NCBI GenBank assembly: GCA_029976025.1
Contig: JARKNX010000222.1
Location: 100,395-164,394, forward strand
Length of the DNA: 64,000 bases
Direction: 5' to 3'
DNA from: Aggregatilineales bacterium
GTDB taxonomy: Bacteria > Chloroflexota > Anaerolineae > Aggregatilineales > Ch27
The notes below the pieces were generated by a model that was not told the origin of the DNA, made no database searches, and saw only the letters and a list, made by a program, of their open reading frames with translations. Every line of letters begins with the position of its first letter. The first letter of the stretch is position 1. Both the position numbers and the translations under genes were made by a program. Of the stretch, positions 57,073-64,000 are shown one piece after another.

Positions 57073-57423
57073 ATGAGCGAGGCGGACGAAAGTCCACAAC
57101 ACCCCGACTGGCTGGACGAATTCGAGGAGCTGGCGAACGCCGAGCTGAACGAAGGTTCGGCCTGCGCCCAGGTGCATCCGATCATGGAGCGCTGGCTGGA
57201 AAAGCTGCTGGCAGAGGACCCGCCCACATCGCGCGATGCCGTCTGGCAGGCGATGTCCTGCCTCACCACCGAGATTCTCTACAAGCTGACGCCGGATAGC
57301 ATCCTGGACTTGCTCCAGGAGAATATCGAAGAGGAAGAGATTGCAGCCTGGCTGGAAAGCGTCATCCTGATTGGGCGCGCCTTTCAGATCTCGCTGCAAA
57401 AAGGCGAACTAGACGATCTCTAG
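57073..57423 (+). CDS. Small acidic helical protein, unknown
   Basis: A 116-residue, strongly acidic protein predicted to be almost all helix, with no membrane segment. Notable parts are HPDWLDEFEELANAELNEGS and LLQENIEEEEIAAWLESVI. AGGAGG lies 11 nt before the ATG, a rather long spacing. It is transcribed alone between the metK leader (divergent) and surE (convergent). I do not recognise a family. Confidence 0.7.
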   Translation: MSEADESPQHPDWLDEFEELANAELNEGSACAQVHPIMERWLEKLLAEDPPTSRDAVWQAMSCLTTEILYKLTPDSILDLLQENIEEEEIAAWLESVILIGRAFQISLQKGELDDL

Positions 57424-57504
57424 GCCAACGATCGGAGGCGTTTATCTGCAGCGATTCGCCGGAATCACCCTCGCCTCCCTGCAGAGGCCGGCATGACAGT
57501 CCCA

Positions 57505-57541
57505 CGCAAAAAGCGGAGCCTCGCTGACTGCAGGCTCCGCT
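57505..57541 (-). terminator. Rho-independent terminator of surE
   Basis: AGCGGAGCCT (57512-57521) pairs perfectly with AGGCTCCGCT (57532-57541); on the minus strand TTTTTGCG follows. Confidence 0.85.
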
Positions 57542-57557
57542 ATCAATTCCCCCGGTA

Positions 57558-58382
57558 CTAGCTGTAACGGTAATCGCCCTGGATCATCTGCTGCAGGCGG
57601 AACAGATCGGTACGCGACGTTATATCCAGGCTGAGCGGCGTGACGGAGACCACCCCCTCATGCAGCACGGCGAAGATATCGGAATTAGGCTCGGCCCGTG
57701 ACGGATCCGCCGCGTACTCATAGCCCAGACGCCCCACATCGCTGAGGGTGATGCGCTCCGGCCTGGTCGGCCAGTAAACCCGGCGGCGGGAGAGGCGGGT
57801 GATGCGCCACGGAGTCTGCGGGGTCGCCCCGGCAGGTACGTCAACTTTGAGCACATCGACATCATCCGGCAGGCGGCGGTTGTCCAGCAGCCACTCGGCG
57901 AAGAGGCGGGTGAAATGTCCCGACGCAGAAAAGTCGAGATCGGCGTAGGTCAGGTGCAGGTCCTTGGCAGTCTGCTGGCTGATAGCCAGCGCCGGGATGC
58001 CCAGGCTGGCGCCCTCCAGCGCCGCGCCGACCGTGCCGGAAGTCGTCACGCCATTGCCCGCATTCTCGCCATAATTGATGCCGGAAACTACCAGCGCCGG
58101 CAAGCGGGGCGACAACTCCAGGACGCCATGCAGAACAGCCTGCGCCGGGGTGCCGTCTACAGCATACACCGTAATCGGCGAGCCATTGACGCGCTGTTCG
58201 CGCTCATAGATGCGTCCTTCGCTGGTAACGGGCAGGCTACGCCCCATGCCGGATTGCTGCTCGCGCGGGGCGACAACCAGCAGCTCGCCCAGGCCATCCA
58301 AGGCTTTCACAGCCGCCCACAGACCCGGCGATTCGATGCCATCGTCATTGGTGAACAGAATAAGTGGCTTTTGCTCGCTCAA
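57558..58382 (-). CDS. surE: 5'/3'-nucleotidase SurE
   Basis: SurE is a metal-dependent nucleoside monophosphatase linked to stationary-phase survival. The 274-residue protein has the metal-binding FTNDDGIESPG at its start, APREQQSGMGRSLP with the conserved Ser, and VSGINYGENAGNGVTTSGTVGAALEG with the binding Asn. The length is usual for SurE. It is preceded by a hairpin (58403-58430) after the FNT channel gene and ends in a strong terminator. Confidence 0.95.
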   Translation of the reverse strand: MSEQKPLILFTNDDGIESPGLWAAVKALDGLGELLVVAPREQQSGMGRSLPVTSEGRIYEREQRVNGSPITVYAVDGTPAQAVLHGVLELSPRLPALVVSGINYGENAGNGVTTSGTVGAALEGASLGIPALAISQQTAKDLHLTYADLDFSASGHFTRLFAEWLLDNRRLPDDVDVLKVDVPAGATPQTPWRITRLSRRRVYWPTRPERITLSDVGRLGYEYAADPSRAEPNSDIFAVLHEGVVSVTPLSLDITSRTDLFRLQQMIQGDYRYS

Positions 58383-58402
58383 TCCATCCTCATCTCAAGC
58401 TG

Positions 58403-58430
58403 AGATCCGCCCTGCTGCCGCGGCGGATCT
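58403..58430 (-). terminator. Hairpin between the FNT channel gene and surE
   Basis: AGATCCGCC (58403-58411) pairs with GGCGGATCT (58422-58430) around a 10-nt loop. No T-run follows on the minus strand, so it may only weakly terminate or protect RNA. Confidence 0.4.
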
Positions 58431-58500
58431 ATCCCGGATCGCATAACGCTACAACCATAAATCGAAAAGTTGGCCGAAGCCGCATCGCCATCACTGGCCG

Positions 58501-59349
58501 TCATTCAGCGGTCTTACCCTGATGCAGGTAAACGAACCAGTAGACCGAAGCGACCAGCAGCGCCCCGCCGATGATGTTACCGATTGTGACTGGCAGAAGA
58601 TTGTGGAGGAAGAAGTTGCCCCAGGTAATCTGACTCACATCCAGGCCCAGGCTGGCGACGAAGGCGGGATCAAACTGCTTGATGAATAGCGCGACCGGCA
58701 GATAATACATATTCGCCACCGAGTGTTCAAAACCGGCGGCGACAAAGGCTGTGATGGGGAAGATAATAGCGATGATTTTGTCCGAAGTCGTGCGAGCGCT
58801 GTAAGTCAGCCACACAGCCAGGCATACCAGCCCGTTGCACATAATACCCAGGGCCAGCGCCTGAAGAAAATCCAGGTGCATCTTGCCATTGGCGATGCTG
58901 AAGATGGTTTGCCCGACTGCGCCGTTGGAAAGGGTATACTGCCGGGTGAAGAACATAATGAACGCCGTCAGGGCGGCTCCGACGAAATTGCCGGCAAAGA
59001 CAATGCCCCAGTTACGCAGCAGGGCGCGCGTGCCGACCTTGCGGCTGGCCCAGGCCATGACGATCAGATTGTTGCCGGTGAACAGTTCCGCCCCGGCCAC
59101 CACCACCAGAATCAGCCCCAGACAGAATACAAGCCCCGCCAGCAGACGAGTCACGCCGTACGGCAGCATCTCGCCGGCCCCGGTCACGACGATTGTGGAA
59201 AATACAGCCCCCAGCGCAATAAAAGCCCCGGCAAGCAACGCCAGCACAAACATCTTGGATGCCGGCAGGCTTACCTTGGTCACTCCAACCTTCTCGGCGC
59301 GACCGGCCATCTCAGCCGGTATAAGCGCATCAATCTGAATCTCCGCCAT
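58501..59349 (-). CDS. Formate/nitrite transporter (FNT) family channel
   Basis: A 282-residue FNT channel for small monovalent acids such as formate, nitrite or lactate. Six hydrophobic helices are visible. The pore region has GNNLIVMAWASRKV and LGIMCNGLVCLAVW, and the central His lies in GFEHSVANMYYLP. ATG 59349 (MAEIQIDALIPAEMAG) was preferred over the GTG at 59376. No formate or nitrite enzymes are nearby to tell the substrate. Confidence 0.92.
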   Translation of the reverse strand: MAEIQIDALIPAEMAGRAEKVGVTKVSLPASKMFVLALLAGAFIALGAVFSTIVVTGAGEMLPYGVTRLLAGLVFCLGLILVVVAGAELFTGNNLIVMAWASRKVGTRALLRNWGIVFAGNFVGAALTAFIMFFTRQYTLSNGAVGQTIFSIANGKMHLDFLQALALGIMCNGLVCLAVWLTYSARTTSDKIIAIIFPITAFVAAGFEHSVANMYYLPVALFIKQFDPAFVASLGLDVSQITWGNFFLHNLLPVTIGNIIGGALLVASVYWFVYLHQGKTAE

Positions 59350-59555
59350 AGAGCACTCTCTTGCAGGGTTCGACACTGCCCATCTCGCAGGCCGGGCAGC
59401 CAGCCGACACTATTGTAGAGGTAAAGCCCGTATTTGCCTACCGGTCTATCGATCGCGGGCCGGACGCGATATGGAAAACGCGCCCGTCGCCCGGTACAAT
59501 GGCGCGGCGGATCGCTGCGGCGATTCGCCTATGATACCAACAGGGAGCAAGCAGC

Positions 59556-60596
59556 ATGGCACGGTGGCGCAGCCTGATCCTGGGGTTCCTCCTGAGCGCC
59601 TTTTTTTTGTGGATTGCGCTGCGCGATCTGGCCTGGCCGGCCGTCTGGCAGTCGCTCCAGCAGGCGCAATGGCAATACCTGATCATCGCCATCGCGATCT
59701 GGAGCCTGGGCCTGCTGGCGCGCGCTGTGCGCTGGCGCGTGCTGCTGGGCGATCAGGGGCGGCTCATCACAACCTTCCACATTTTGAACATCGGGTTCCT
59801 GCTCAACAACACGCTCCCCCTGCGGATCGGAGATCTGGCGCGGGCGTATCTCGTAGGCCGCACCGGCGCAAGCGCTTCGGGCTGGACGGCGCTCAGCACC
59901 ATCGTAGCCGAACGAATCATCGATATGCTGGCCGTTGTGCTGCTGCTGATCCTGGTCCTGCCCGCCCTGGCTGTGGAGGCAGCCGCTATTGCCGGCGGCC
60001 TGTTCATGGGAGGCGTGGCCGTAGCGGGCTTTGCTATGTTGCTTATCCTGGCTCACCGCCCGGAATGGGCACAGGCGCTGCTCAGGGCGATTCTGCACTT
60101 GCTGCCATTTTTGCGACGCTTCGCCCTCGAAACTCTGCTCAACCGCCTGCTGGAAGGGCTGGCGGCCCTGAAAACCTGGCGCGGGCTGGCCGGGGCAGCG
60201 TTATGGACGGCAATCGCGTGGGGGCTGTCTGTCGTCGGATCGTGGACTCTGGCCCTGGTCTTTCCGGCGCTGCCGCCCACAGCTATCATGCGCGCCGCCC
60301 TGACCCTCTCCGTTGTCGCTGCATCCTTCAGCATCATGGTCCCCTTCACCCTGGCCAGCGTAGGACCTTTTGAAGCAGCCGCCGTCTTCGCCCTGATGAC
60401 AGGGGGCATACCCCGCGAGAGCGCCGTCGCCTACGCCGTCGTCTGGCATGCCGGCACAGTCCTGACTTATGCAACCTGGGGGGCGCTTGGTATGCTCGGC
60501 CTGGGCCTGTCCTTCAGCCAGATTCGGGAAGGCGCCGCCGGATTTCAGCCCGTATCTCCCGCCACGGCGGGCAGCGCGGACGAGTCTGGCGAGTGA
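59556..60596 (+). CDS. LPG synthase-like flippase-domain protein (UPF0104/AglD-like)
   Basis: A 346-residue protein with about eight membrane helices of the lysylphosphatidylglycerol synthase transmembrane family. Signature parts are WSLGLLARAVRWRVLLGDQG, IGFLLNNTLPLRIGDLARAYLVGR and FTLASVGPFEAAAVFAL. It lacks the cytoplasmic lysyltransferase domain. Such stand-alone domains often accompany glycosyltransferases, as with the GT2 gene that converges on it here, and are thought to move or present lipid-linked substrates. Confidence 0.87.
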   Translation: MARWRSLILGFLLSAFFLWIALRDLAWPAVWQSLQQAQWQYLIIAIAIWSLGLLARAVRWRVLLGDQGRLITTFHILNIGFLLNNTLPLRIGDLARAYLVGRTGASASGWTALSTIVAERIIDMLAVVLLLILVLPALAVEAAAIAGGLFMGGVAVAGFAMLLILAHRPEWAQALLRAILHLLPFLRRFALETLLNRLLEGLAALKTWRGLAGAALWTAIAWGLSVVGSWTLALVFPALPPTAIMRAALTLSVVAASFSIMVPFTLASVGPFEAAAVFALMTGGIPRESAVAYAVVWHAGTVLTYATWGALGMLGLGLSFSQIREGAAGFQPVSPATAGSADESGE

Positions 60597-60604
60597 GCTA
60601 TCGC

Positions 60605-62086
60605 TCAGGTGGGCAGGCGTCCATGCTGTGCCGATCGTCCTGATCGGTCCAGGTAAAGGAGCAGCACTTCCCCCACGCTCCACAGGACTACCATTCCAAA
60701 CGCATAGACGTAGATGTACAGAAATGGCACGAGCGAAGGCGCAACCGGCGCGGCCATCACCGCACCCCAGAGCGCGTAAGCGGTGAGCAGCAGCTCGCCC
60801 AGGACCACCCGGCTCGCTGAGAGAGCGTAACGGCTGCGCTGCCAGCCCTGACTCTGGAACTTGGGAGTGCGGCGGAATTCATTCGGCGTTTTTCGCAAGG
60901 CCGCGATTACAGCCAGCGTGTTGTTCAGGATCAGGCCGGTGCCCACCCCTACCAGCACAGGGAAGGCCAGCAAACGCCGCGGCCAGTCCGGGTACAGAGA
61001 CCACTGGCTGAACAGGTAGACGAGCGGCGGCCCCAGACCGGCTAACCCCAGAGGTGTCAGCGGTAGCTTTTGCAGCACTCCAGCGCTGGCCAGCGGCGGG
61101 GTCAGCAGCAAGAGCAGCAGCAGCAGCGGCTGAACGATATACTGGCATAGATGCAGGGTCCCCATGAGCTTCTGCAAGGGAGTCACGGCACGGCTCCGCC
61201 ACAGGGCCAGGCTGTGGCGGATGATATTCTGCGTGTTGCCTTTGGCCCAGCGCGCCTGCTGCTGGCGGTAGGCGGCGAACTGCGGCGGAATCTCCGCCCG
61301 CACCTCCACCTCCGGCAGGTATAAAAAGCGCCAGCCGCGAAGCTGGGCGCGATAACTCAGATCCAGGTCCTCGGCGAGCGTCTCCGCCGACCAGCCGCCA
61401 GCATCCCGTATGCAGGCCGTCCGCCAGACTCCGGCCGATCCACTGAAATTGAGCAGCAAGCCGCCGCGACTTCGGGCCGTCTGCTCCACGATGAAGTGTC
61501 CATCCAGGCTAAGTGCCTGGGCGCGAGTCAGCAAATTCTCACTGGCGTTGAGATGCCCCCAGCGCGTCTGAACCATCCCCAGCCGGGGGTCAGCGTGGAA
61601 ATGAGGGATGACGGAGCGCAGAAAGTCGGGCGGCGGGACAAAATCGGCGTCGAAGATCGCGACAAGATCGGCGTCATCCTGTTCTAGCCCGTACGATAAC
61701 GCCCCGGCTTTGTAGCCGATACGTTGATCGCGGCGGACATGGGCGATATTCAGGCCGTCGCCAGCATGCAGCTTTACCCGGGCGGCGATCAGGTCGCTGG
61801 TATCATCGGTGGAGTCGTCAAGCACCTGTATCCGCAGGCGCTCGCGCGGGTAATCCAGCGCGGCTACAGCGTCAATCAGGCGCAGAATAACGGCCCGCTC
61901 ATTGTAAACAGGGAGCTGCACCAGGACTGTCGGCCACCCGGAATCCGGGGCATCCGGCAGCGGCAGCGTACGGCGGCGGTGCCGCCACCAGATGAACAGC
62001 AGAAAAAGTGTGCCGATGGAATAAACAGCCAGAGCGATTGCGCTGAGGCTGTAGAGGAGCGTAAGAATATCAAGCCAGAGTGTCAT
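60605..62086 (-). CDS. GT2 membrane glycosyltransferase, cellulose-synthase-like
   Basis: A 493-residue processive-type glycosyltransferase. After an N-terminal helix (about 8-33), the GT-A domain shows VQLPVYNERAVI, VLDDSTDDTSD, AIFDADFVPPPDF, LAEDLDLSYRAQLRG and QQQARWAKGN, which is the full D, D, D, QxxRW set. Three or four membrane helices follow near 310-460. This pattern fits beta-glycan synthases such as glucomannan or CESA-like enzymes; product unknown. It converges on the LPG-synthase-like gene. Confidence 0.92.
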   Translation of the reverse strand: MTLWLDILTLLYSLSAIALAVYSIGTLFLLFIWWRHRRRTLPLPDAPDSGWPTVLVQLPVYNERAVILRLIDAVAALDYPRERLRIQVLDDSTDDTSDLIAARVKLHAGDGLNIAHVRRDQRIGYKAGALSYGLEQDDADLVAIFDADFVPPPDFLRSVIPHFHADPRLGMVQTRWGHLNASENLLTRAQALSLDGHFIVEQTARSRGGLLLNFSGSAGVWRTACIRDAGGWSAETLAEDLDLSYRAQLRGWRFLYLPEVEVRAEIPPQFAAYRQQQARWAKGNTQNIIRHSLALWRSRAVTPLQKLMGTLHLCQYIVQPLLLLLLLLTPPLASAGVLQKLPLTPLGLAGLGPPLVYLFSQWSLYPDWPRRLLAFPVLVGVGTGLILNNTLAVIAALRKTPNEFRRTPKFQSQGWQRSRYALSASRVVLGELLLTAYALWGAVMAAPVAPSLVPFLYIYVYAFGMVVLWSVGEVLLLYLDRSGRSAQHGRLPT

Positions 62087-62573
62087 AAAACACCGGTACT
62101 AATTAGAAAACAAAGGCCCGACCATTCTTCGCTGGCGCTGCTCCGCCCGTTCAGAGCAGTCCGCTGAAGCCATACGGGTGGATCGTCCCCCCTGCCAGAA
62201 GCAGGCTGCACCACTACGACCAAATTTTGCGATTACGGGGGCACGTATTGTAAGCACGTGTTCCTAATAGTATAGCTTTCACCCGCTATGACAACAATGG
62301 CCGCGCCGGGCATTTCTGCACAGCGGCGATATCTCCGCTGCAGAATCGGACGCGTCGGTTACAACATCCACACGCAGCGAATGTTACAGGGCTGGCGTCC
62401 GGCTCGCTCATCCAACCTTCTGGAGAACTCCCGTCCGCCGCAGTCAGTGCGCCTGTTTACACGGTAGAGAACTGATCCGGGGAGTGAGCCAGCAGCAGCG
62501 GGGCAGCGACGTGGAGGTTGGCACATCAGCCCGTACAGCCTGTTGAATCTGTTGATAGCGCTCGACTTCCGGC
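62087..62573. other. 487-nt intergenic region, no gene seen
   Basis: No convincing coding frame, tRNA or known riboswitch is visible. It holds a hairpin at 62314-62345 (TTCTG-CA-CAGCGG pairing with CCGCTGCAGAA), a CTGCTC/GAGCAG hairpin at 62139-62160, and an inverted CACGT/ACGTG pair near 62252. The region is the long leader of the GT2 gene plus the 3' flank of the next minus-strand gene. Confidence 0.6.
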
Positions 62574-63011
62574 TTAGAACTCACCTTCGTCAAGCTCATC
62601 AATATAGGCGGCGGGGTCGTCATCTTCATCGCGCCAACGGCGGGCCGGGGGCGGCTGATCCGCTTCCTCCAGCCCGCCCGACTCACCCGGCAGGTAACCC
62701 GGGCGAGCCGGCTGAGCGCCGTCCAGTTGGGCGTCAAACTCGCGATCATAGCGGTCGCGAATCTCATCGGCGCGCGAACGGGCGGCAGGCCCCCGGGCCG
62801 ATGGCAAAATCGCCGGAAGTCCGCCCTGGTCGGAGTCACCCCTTTTGTCACGCAGGACAAGCAGGCCGACCACCAGCGCCCCCACCATTCCCAGCAGACC
62901 CCTGAAGAACCGCGTCCTCAGGATAGCGACGGCAAGCAGGGCCAGCACCAGGACCGGGATGCAGGTCGTCAGGCAACTGTACAGAGTGATCTGAGGCAGG
63001 GAGTCTTGCAT
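62574..63011 (-). CDS. Small membrane protein with acidic tail, unknown
   Basis: A 145-residue protein. Two hydrophobic helices lie near residues 10-32 and 37-54. The remainder is hydrophilic and rich in Arg, Asp and Glu, ending RRWRDEDDDPAAYIDELDEGEF. The ATG at 63011 follows GAGGGTG; an upstream in-frame start at 63044 would overlap serA and is less likely. It lies 29 nt after serA on the same strand, so it is probably co-transcribed. No family recognised. Confidence 0.7.
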   Translation of the reverse strand: MQDSLPQITLYSCLTTCIPVLVLALLAVAILRTRFFRGLLGMVGALVVGLLVLRDKRGDSDQGGLPAILPSARGPAARSRADEIRDRYDREFDAQLDGAQPARPGYLPGESGGLEEADQPPPARRWRDEDDDPAAYIDELDEGEF

Positions 63012-63040
63012 GGCACCCTCGCGGTCGCGCTGCCCACAGC

Positions 63041-64000
63041 TCAATCGCCTCCGCTGACTGTCTTGAGCAGCTCCGAATTATATACATTGCGGTAATCGCC
63101 CCGCAGCAGGCCATCCCGCACCTGTTCTGCCGCCTGTATCGCCACCGTGATCTGGGCTTCTTCTGTGCTGGCGCCCAGGTGCGGCGTATGGATGACGCCC
63201 GACAGGCCAATCAACGGATAACCGGAAGCTGGAGGCTCCTCCGGGTACACATCTACAGCGGCGCCGGCCACCTTGCCGCTCTTGATCGCCTCCGCCAGGG
63301 CCTGGCCATCAATCAGAGTGCCGCGAGCCGTATTGATGATCCGCACACCGGGCTTCATTCTGGCAATAGCGTCGCTGTCGATCATGTTGTATGTGGAATC
63401 ATTGGCCGGCGCGTGCAAAGTGAGAAAGTCGCTCTGAGCCAGCACCTCGTCCAGCGTGCACTGGGCGGTATTGTATTGCTGAAATACTGCGGCGGGCTGG
63501 CGCGGGTCAAAGGCAACAGGCTTCATCTGGAAAGCCTGCGCCCGCAGCGCGACCGCCTGGCCAATGCGCCCCAACCCGATGATGCCCAGGGTCTTGCCGG
63601 CGAGTTCCGCCCCCATGAACATCTTGCGATCCCACCGCCCTTCCAGCATCGACTGGTGCGCTGCCGGAATAGCCCGGGCCAGCGCCAGCATCAGGCCAAA
63701 TGTCTGCTCAGCCGCGGCGATGGTGTTGCCGCCGGGCGTGTTCATGACCAGCACGCCGCACTCAGTCGCCTTGGCAACATCGATATTATCGACGCCAACC
63801 CCGGCCCGGGCGATAATTTTGAGGTTGGACGCTGCTTCCAGGAACTGGGCATCGGCTTTCGTCGCGCTGCGCACAATGACGGCGTCGGCATCAGCGACAG
63901 CCGCCAGCGCCTGGTCGCGAGTGTAAGGGCCGGGCAGCACTTCGAATTCGGGGACGGCTTGCAGCAATGCAAGGCCCTGCGGATCCAGCTTGTCGCAGAT
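63041..64000 (-). CDS. serA: D-3-phosphoglycerate dehydrogenase, partial
   Basis: The first step of serine synthesis. The gene runs off the right edge; 319 residues are present and the start is missing. VGVDNIDVAKATECGVLVMNTPGGN, GIIGLGRIGQAVALRAQAF, the catalytic Arg in INTARGTLID, Glu in VYPEEPP and His in HTPHLGAST are all intact. The protein ends soon after this catalytic block (NSELLKTVSGGD), so the ASB and ACT regulatory domains of long SerA forms are absent. The open frame continues to the last base. Confidence 0.92.
   Translation of the reverse strand: MCDKLDPQGLALLQAVPEFEVLPGPYTRDQALAAVADADAVIVRSATKADAQFLEAASNLKIIARAGVGVDNIDVAKATECGVLVMNTPGGNTIAAAEQTFGLMLALARAIPAAHQSMLEGRWDRKMFMGAELAGKTLGIIGLGRIGQAVALRAQAFQMKPVAFDPRQPAAVFQQYNTAQCTLDEVLAQSDFLTLHAPANDSTYNMIDSDAIARMKPGVRIINTARGTLIDGQALAEAIKSGKVAGAAVDVYPEEPPASGYPLIGLSGVIHTPHLGASTEEAQITVAIQAAEQVRDGLLRGDYRNVYNSELLKTVSGGD

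Noticed and set aside
62160..62230. Possible cyclic-di-GMP or other riboswitch before the GT2 gene
   Set aside because: A GGGGGACGATCC stretch drew attention, but the conserved blocks of known riboswitch classes are not there.
62444..62860. Minus-strand frame with a plausible peptide KPEVERYQQIQQAVRAD near its end
   Set aside because: It overlaps the small membrane protein gene in another frame, and only its last 43 codons lie outside. No ribosome-binding site or family match.

Overview
This 64-kb window is a gene-dense, roughly 60% GC bacterial chromosome segment. It has no rRNA, tRNA, CRISPR array, transposase or phage gene that I can see. I infer a member of the Chloroflexota, probably Anaerolineae-like. 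The grounds are several secreted proteins and lipoproteins with Pro/Thr-rich stalks, cytoplasmic-TPR/membrane/extracellular-TPR architecture, a MoxR/DUF58/DUF4129 locus, SH3b and LysM surface proteins, frequent GTG starts, and short GTGA stop/start overlaps. No marker gene settles the taxonomy.

Layout. 0-2.5 kb: two GT4 glycosyltransferases on the minus strand, with a partial gene at the left edge. 2.6-5.3 kb: a DUF84 nucleoside triphosphatase coupled to an AAC(3)-family acetyltransferase, then a lipoprotein. 5.4-7.9 kb: a GH4 glycosidase and GalT. 7.9-8.8 kb: a palindromic intergenic element and two tiny membrane proteins. 8.9-11.3 kb: a clan-A glycosidase, a family-3 solute-binding protein and a cupin. 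11.4-16.3 kb (minus): alpha/beta hydrolase, unknown protein, ParA ATPase with a membrane partner, and an SH3b protein. 16.5-23.7 kb (minus): two further GT4 enzymes, a Wzx-like flippase, a TPR/zinc-ribbon protein, a HAD phosphatase and MutY. 23.9-30.6 kb: TVP38-like protein, lipoyl synthase and a 1550-residue FtsK. 30.6-33.6 kb (minus): WD40 lipoprotein and a secreted protein with nested internal repeats. 33.9-38.8 kb: FtsH, FHA protein, lipoprotein and PfkB kinase. 38.8-43.2 kb (minus): a 923-residue sensor kinase and a membrane-fused spermidine-synthase-like protein. 43.4-46.3 kb: LysM protein and a GT9-GT26 fusion. 46.3-50.1 kb: YjbQ, a beta-hydroxyacid dehydrogenase, a second palindromic element and a large TPR protein. 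50.2-54.0 kb (minus): MoxR, DUF58 and DUF4129. 54.2-59.3 kb: a kinase-like protein without its phospho-acceptor histidine, MetK under a SAM-I riboswitch, SurE and an FNT channel. 59.5-64 kb: LPG-synthase-like membrane protein, GT2, a small membrane protein and SerA, which runs off the right edge.

The dominant theme is the cell envelope. Four GT4 enzymes, one GT2, the GT9-GT26 fusion, a flippase and an LPG-synthase-like transporter suggest scattered surface-glycan synthesis. Many secreted repeat proteins accompany them. Housekeeping genes (ftsK, ftsH, lipA, metK, mutY, surE, serA) lie between, so this looks like core chromosome rather than an island. The points most worth following up are the SYG-rich low-complexity head of FtsK, the nested-repeat secreted protein, the kinase with Asn in place of His, the GT9-GT26 fusion, the orphan ParA/membrane-protein pair, and the two related palindromic intergenic elements.
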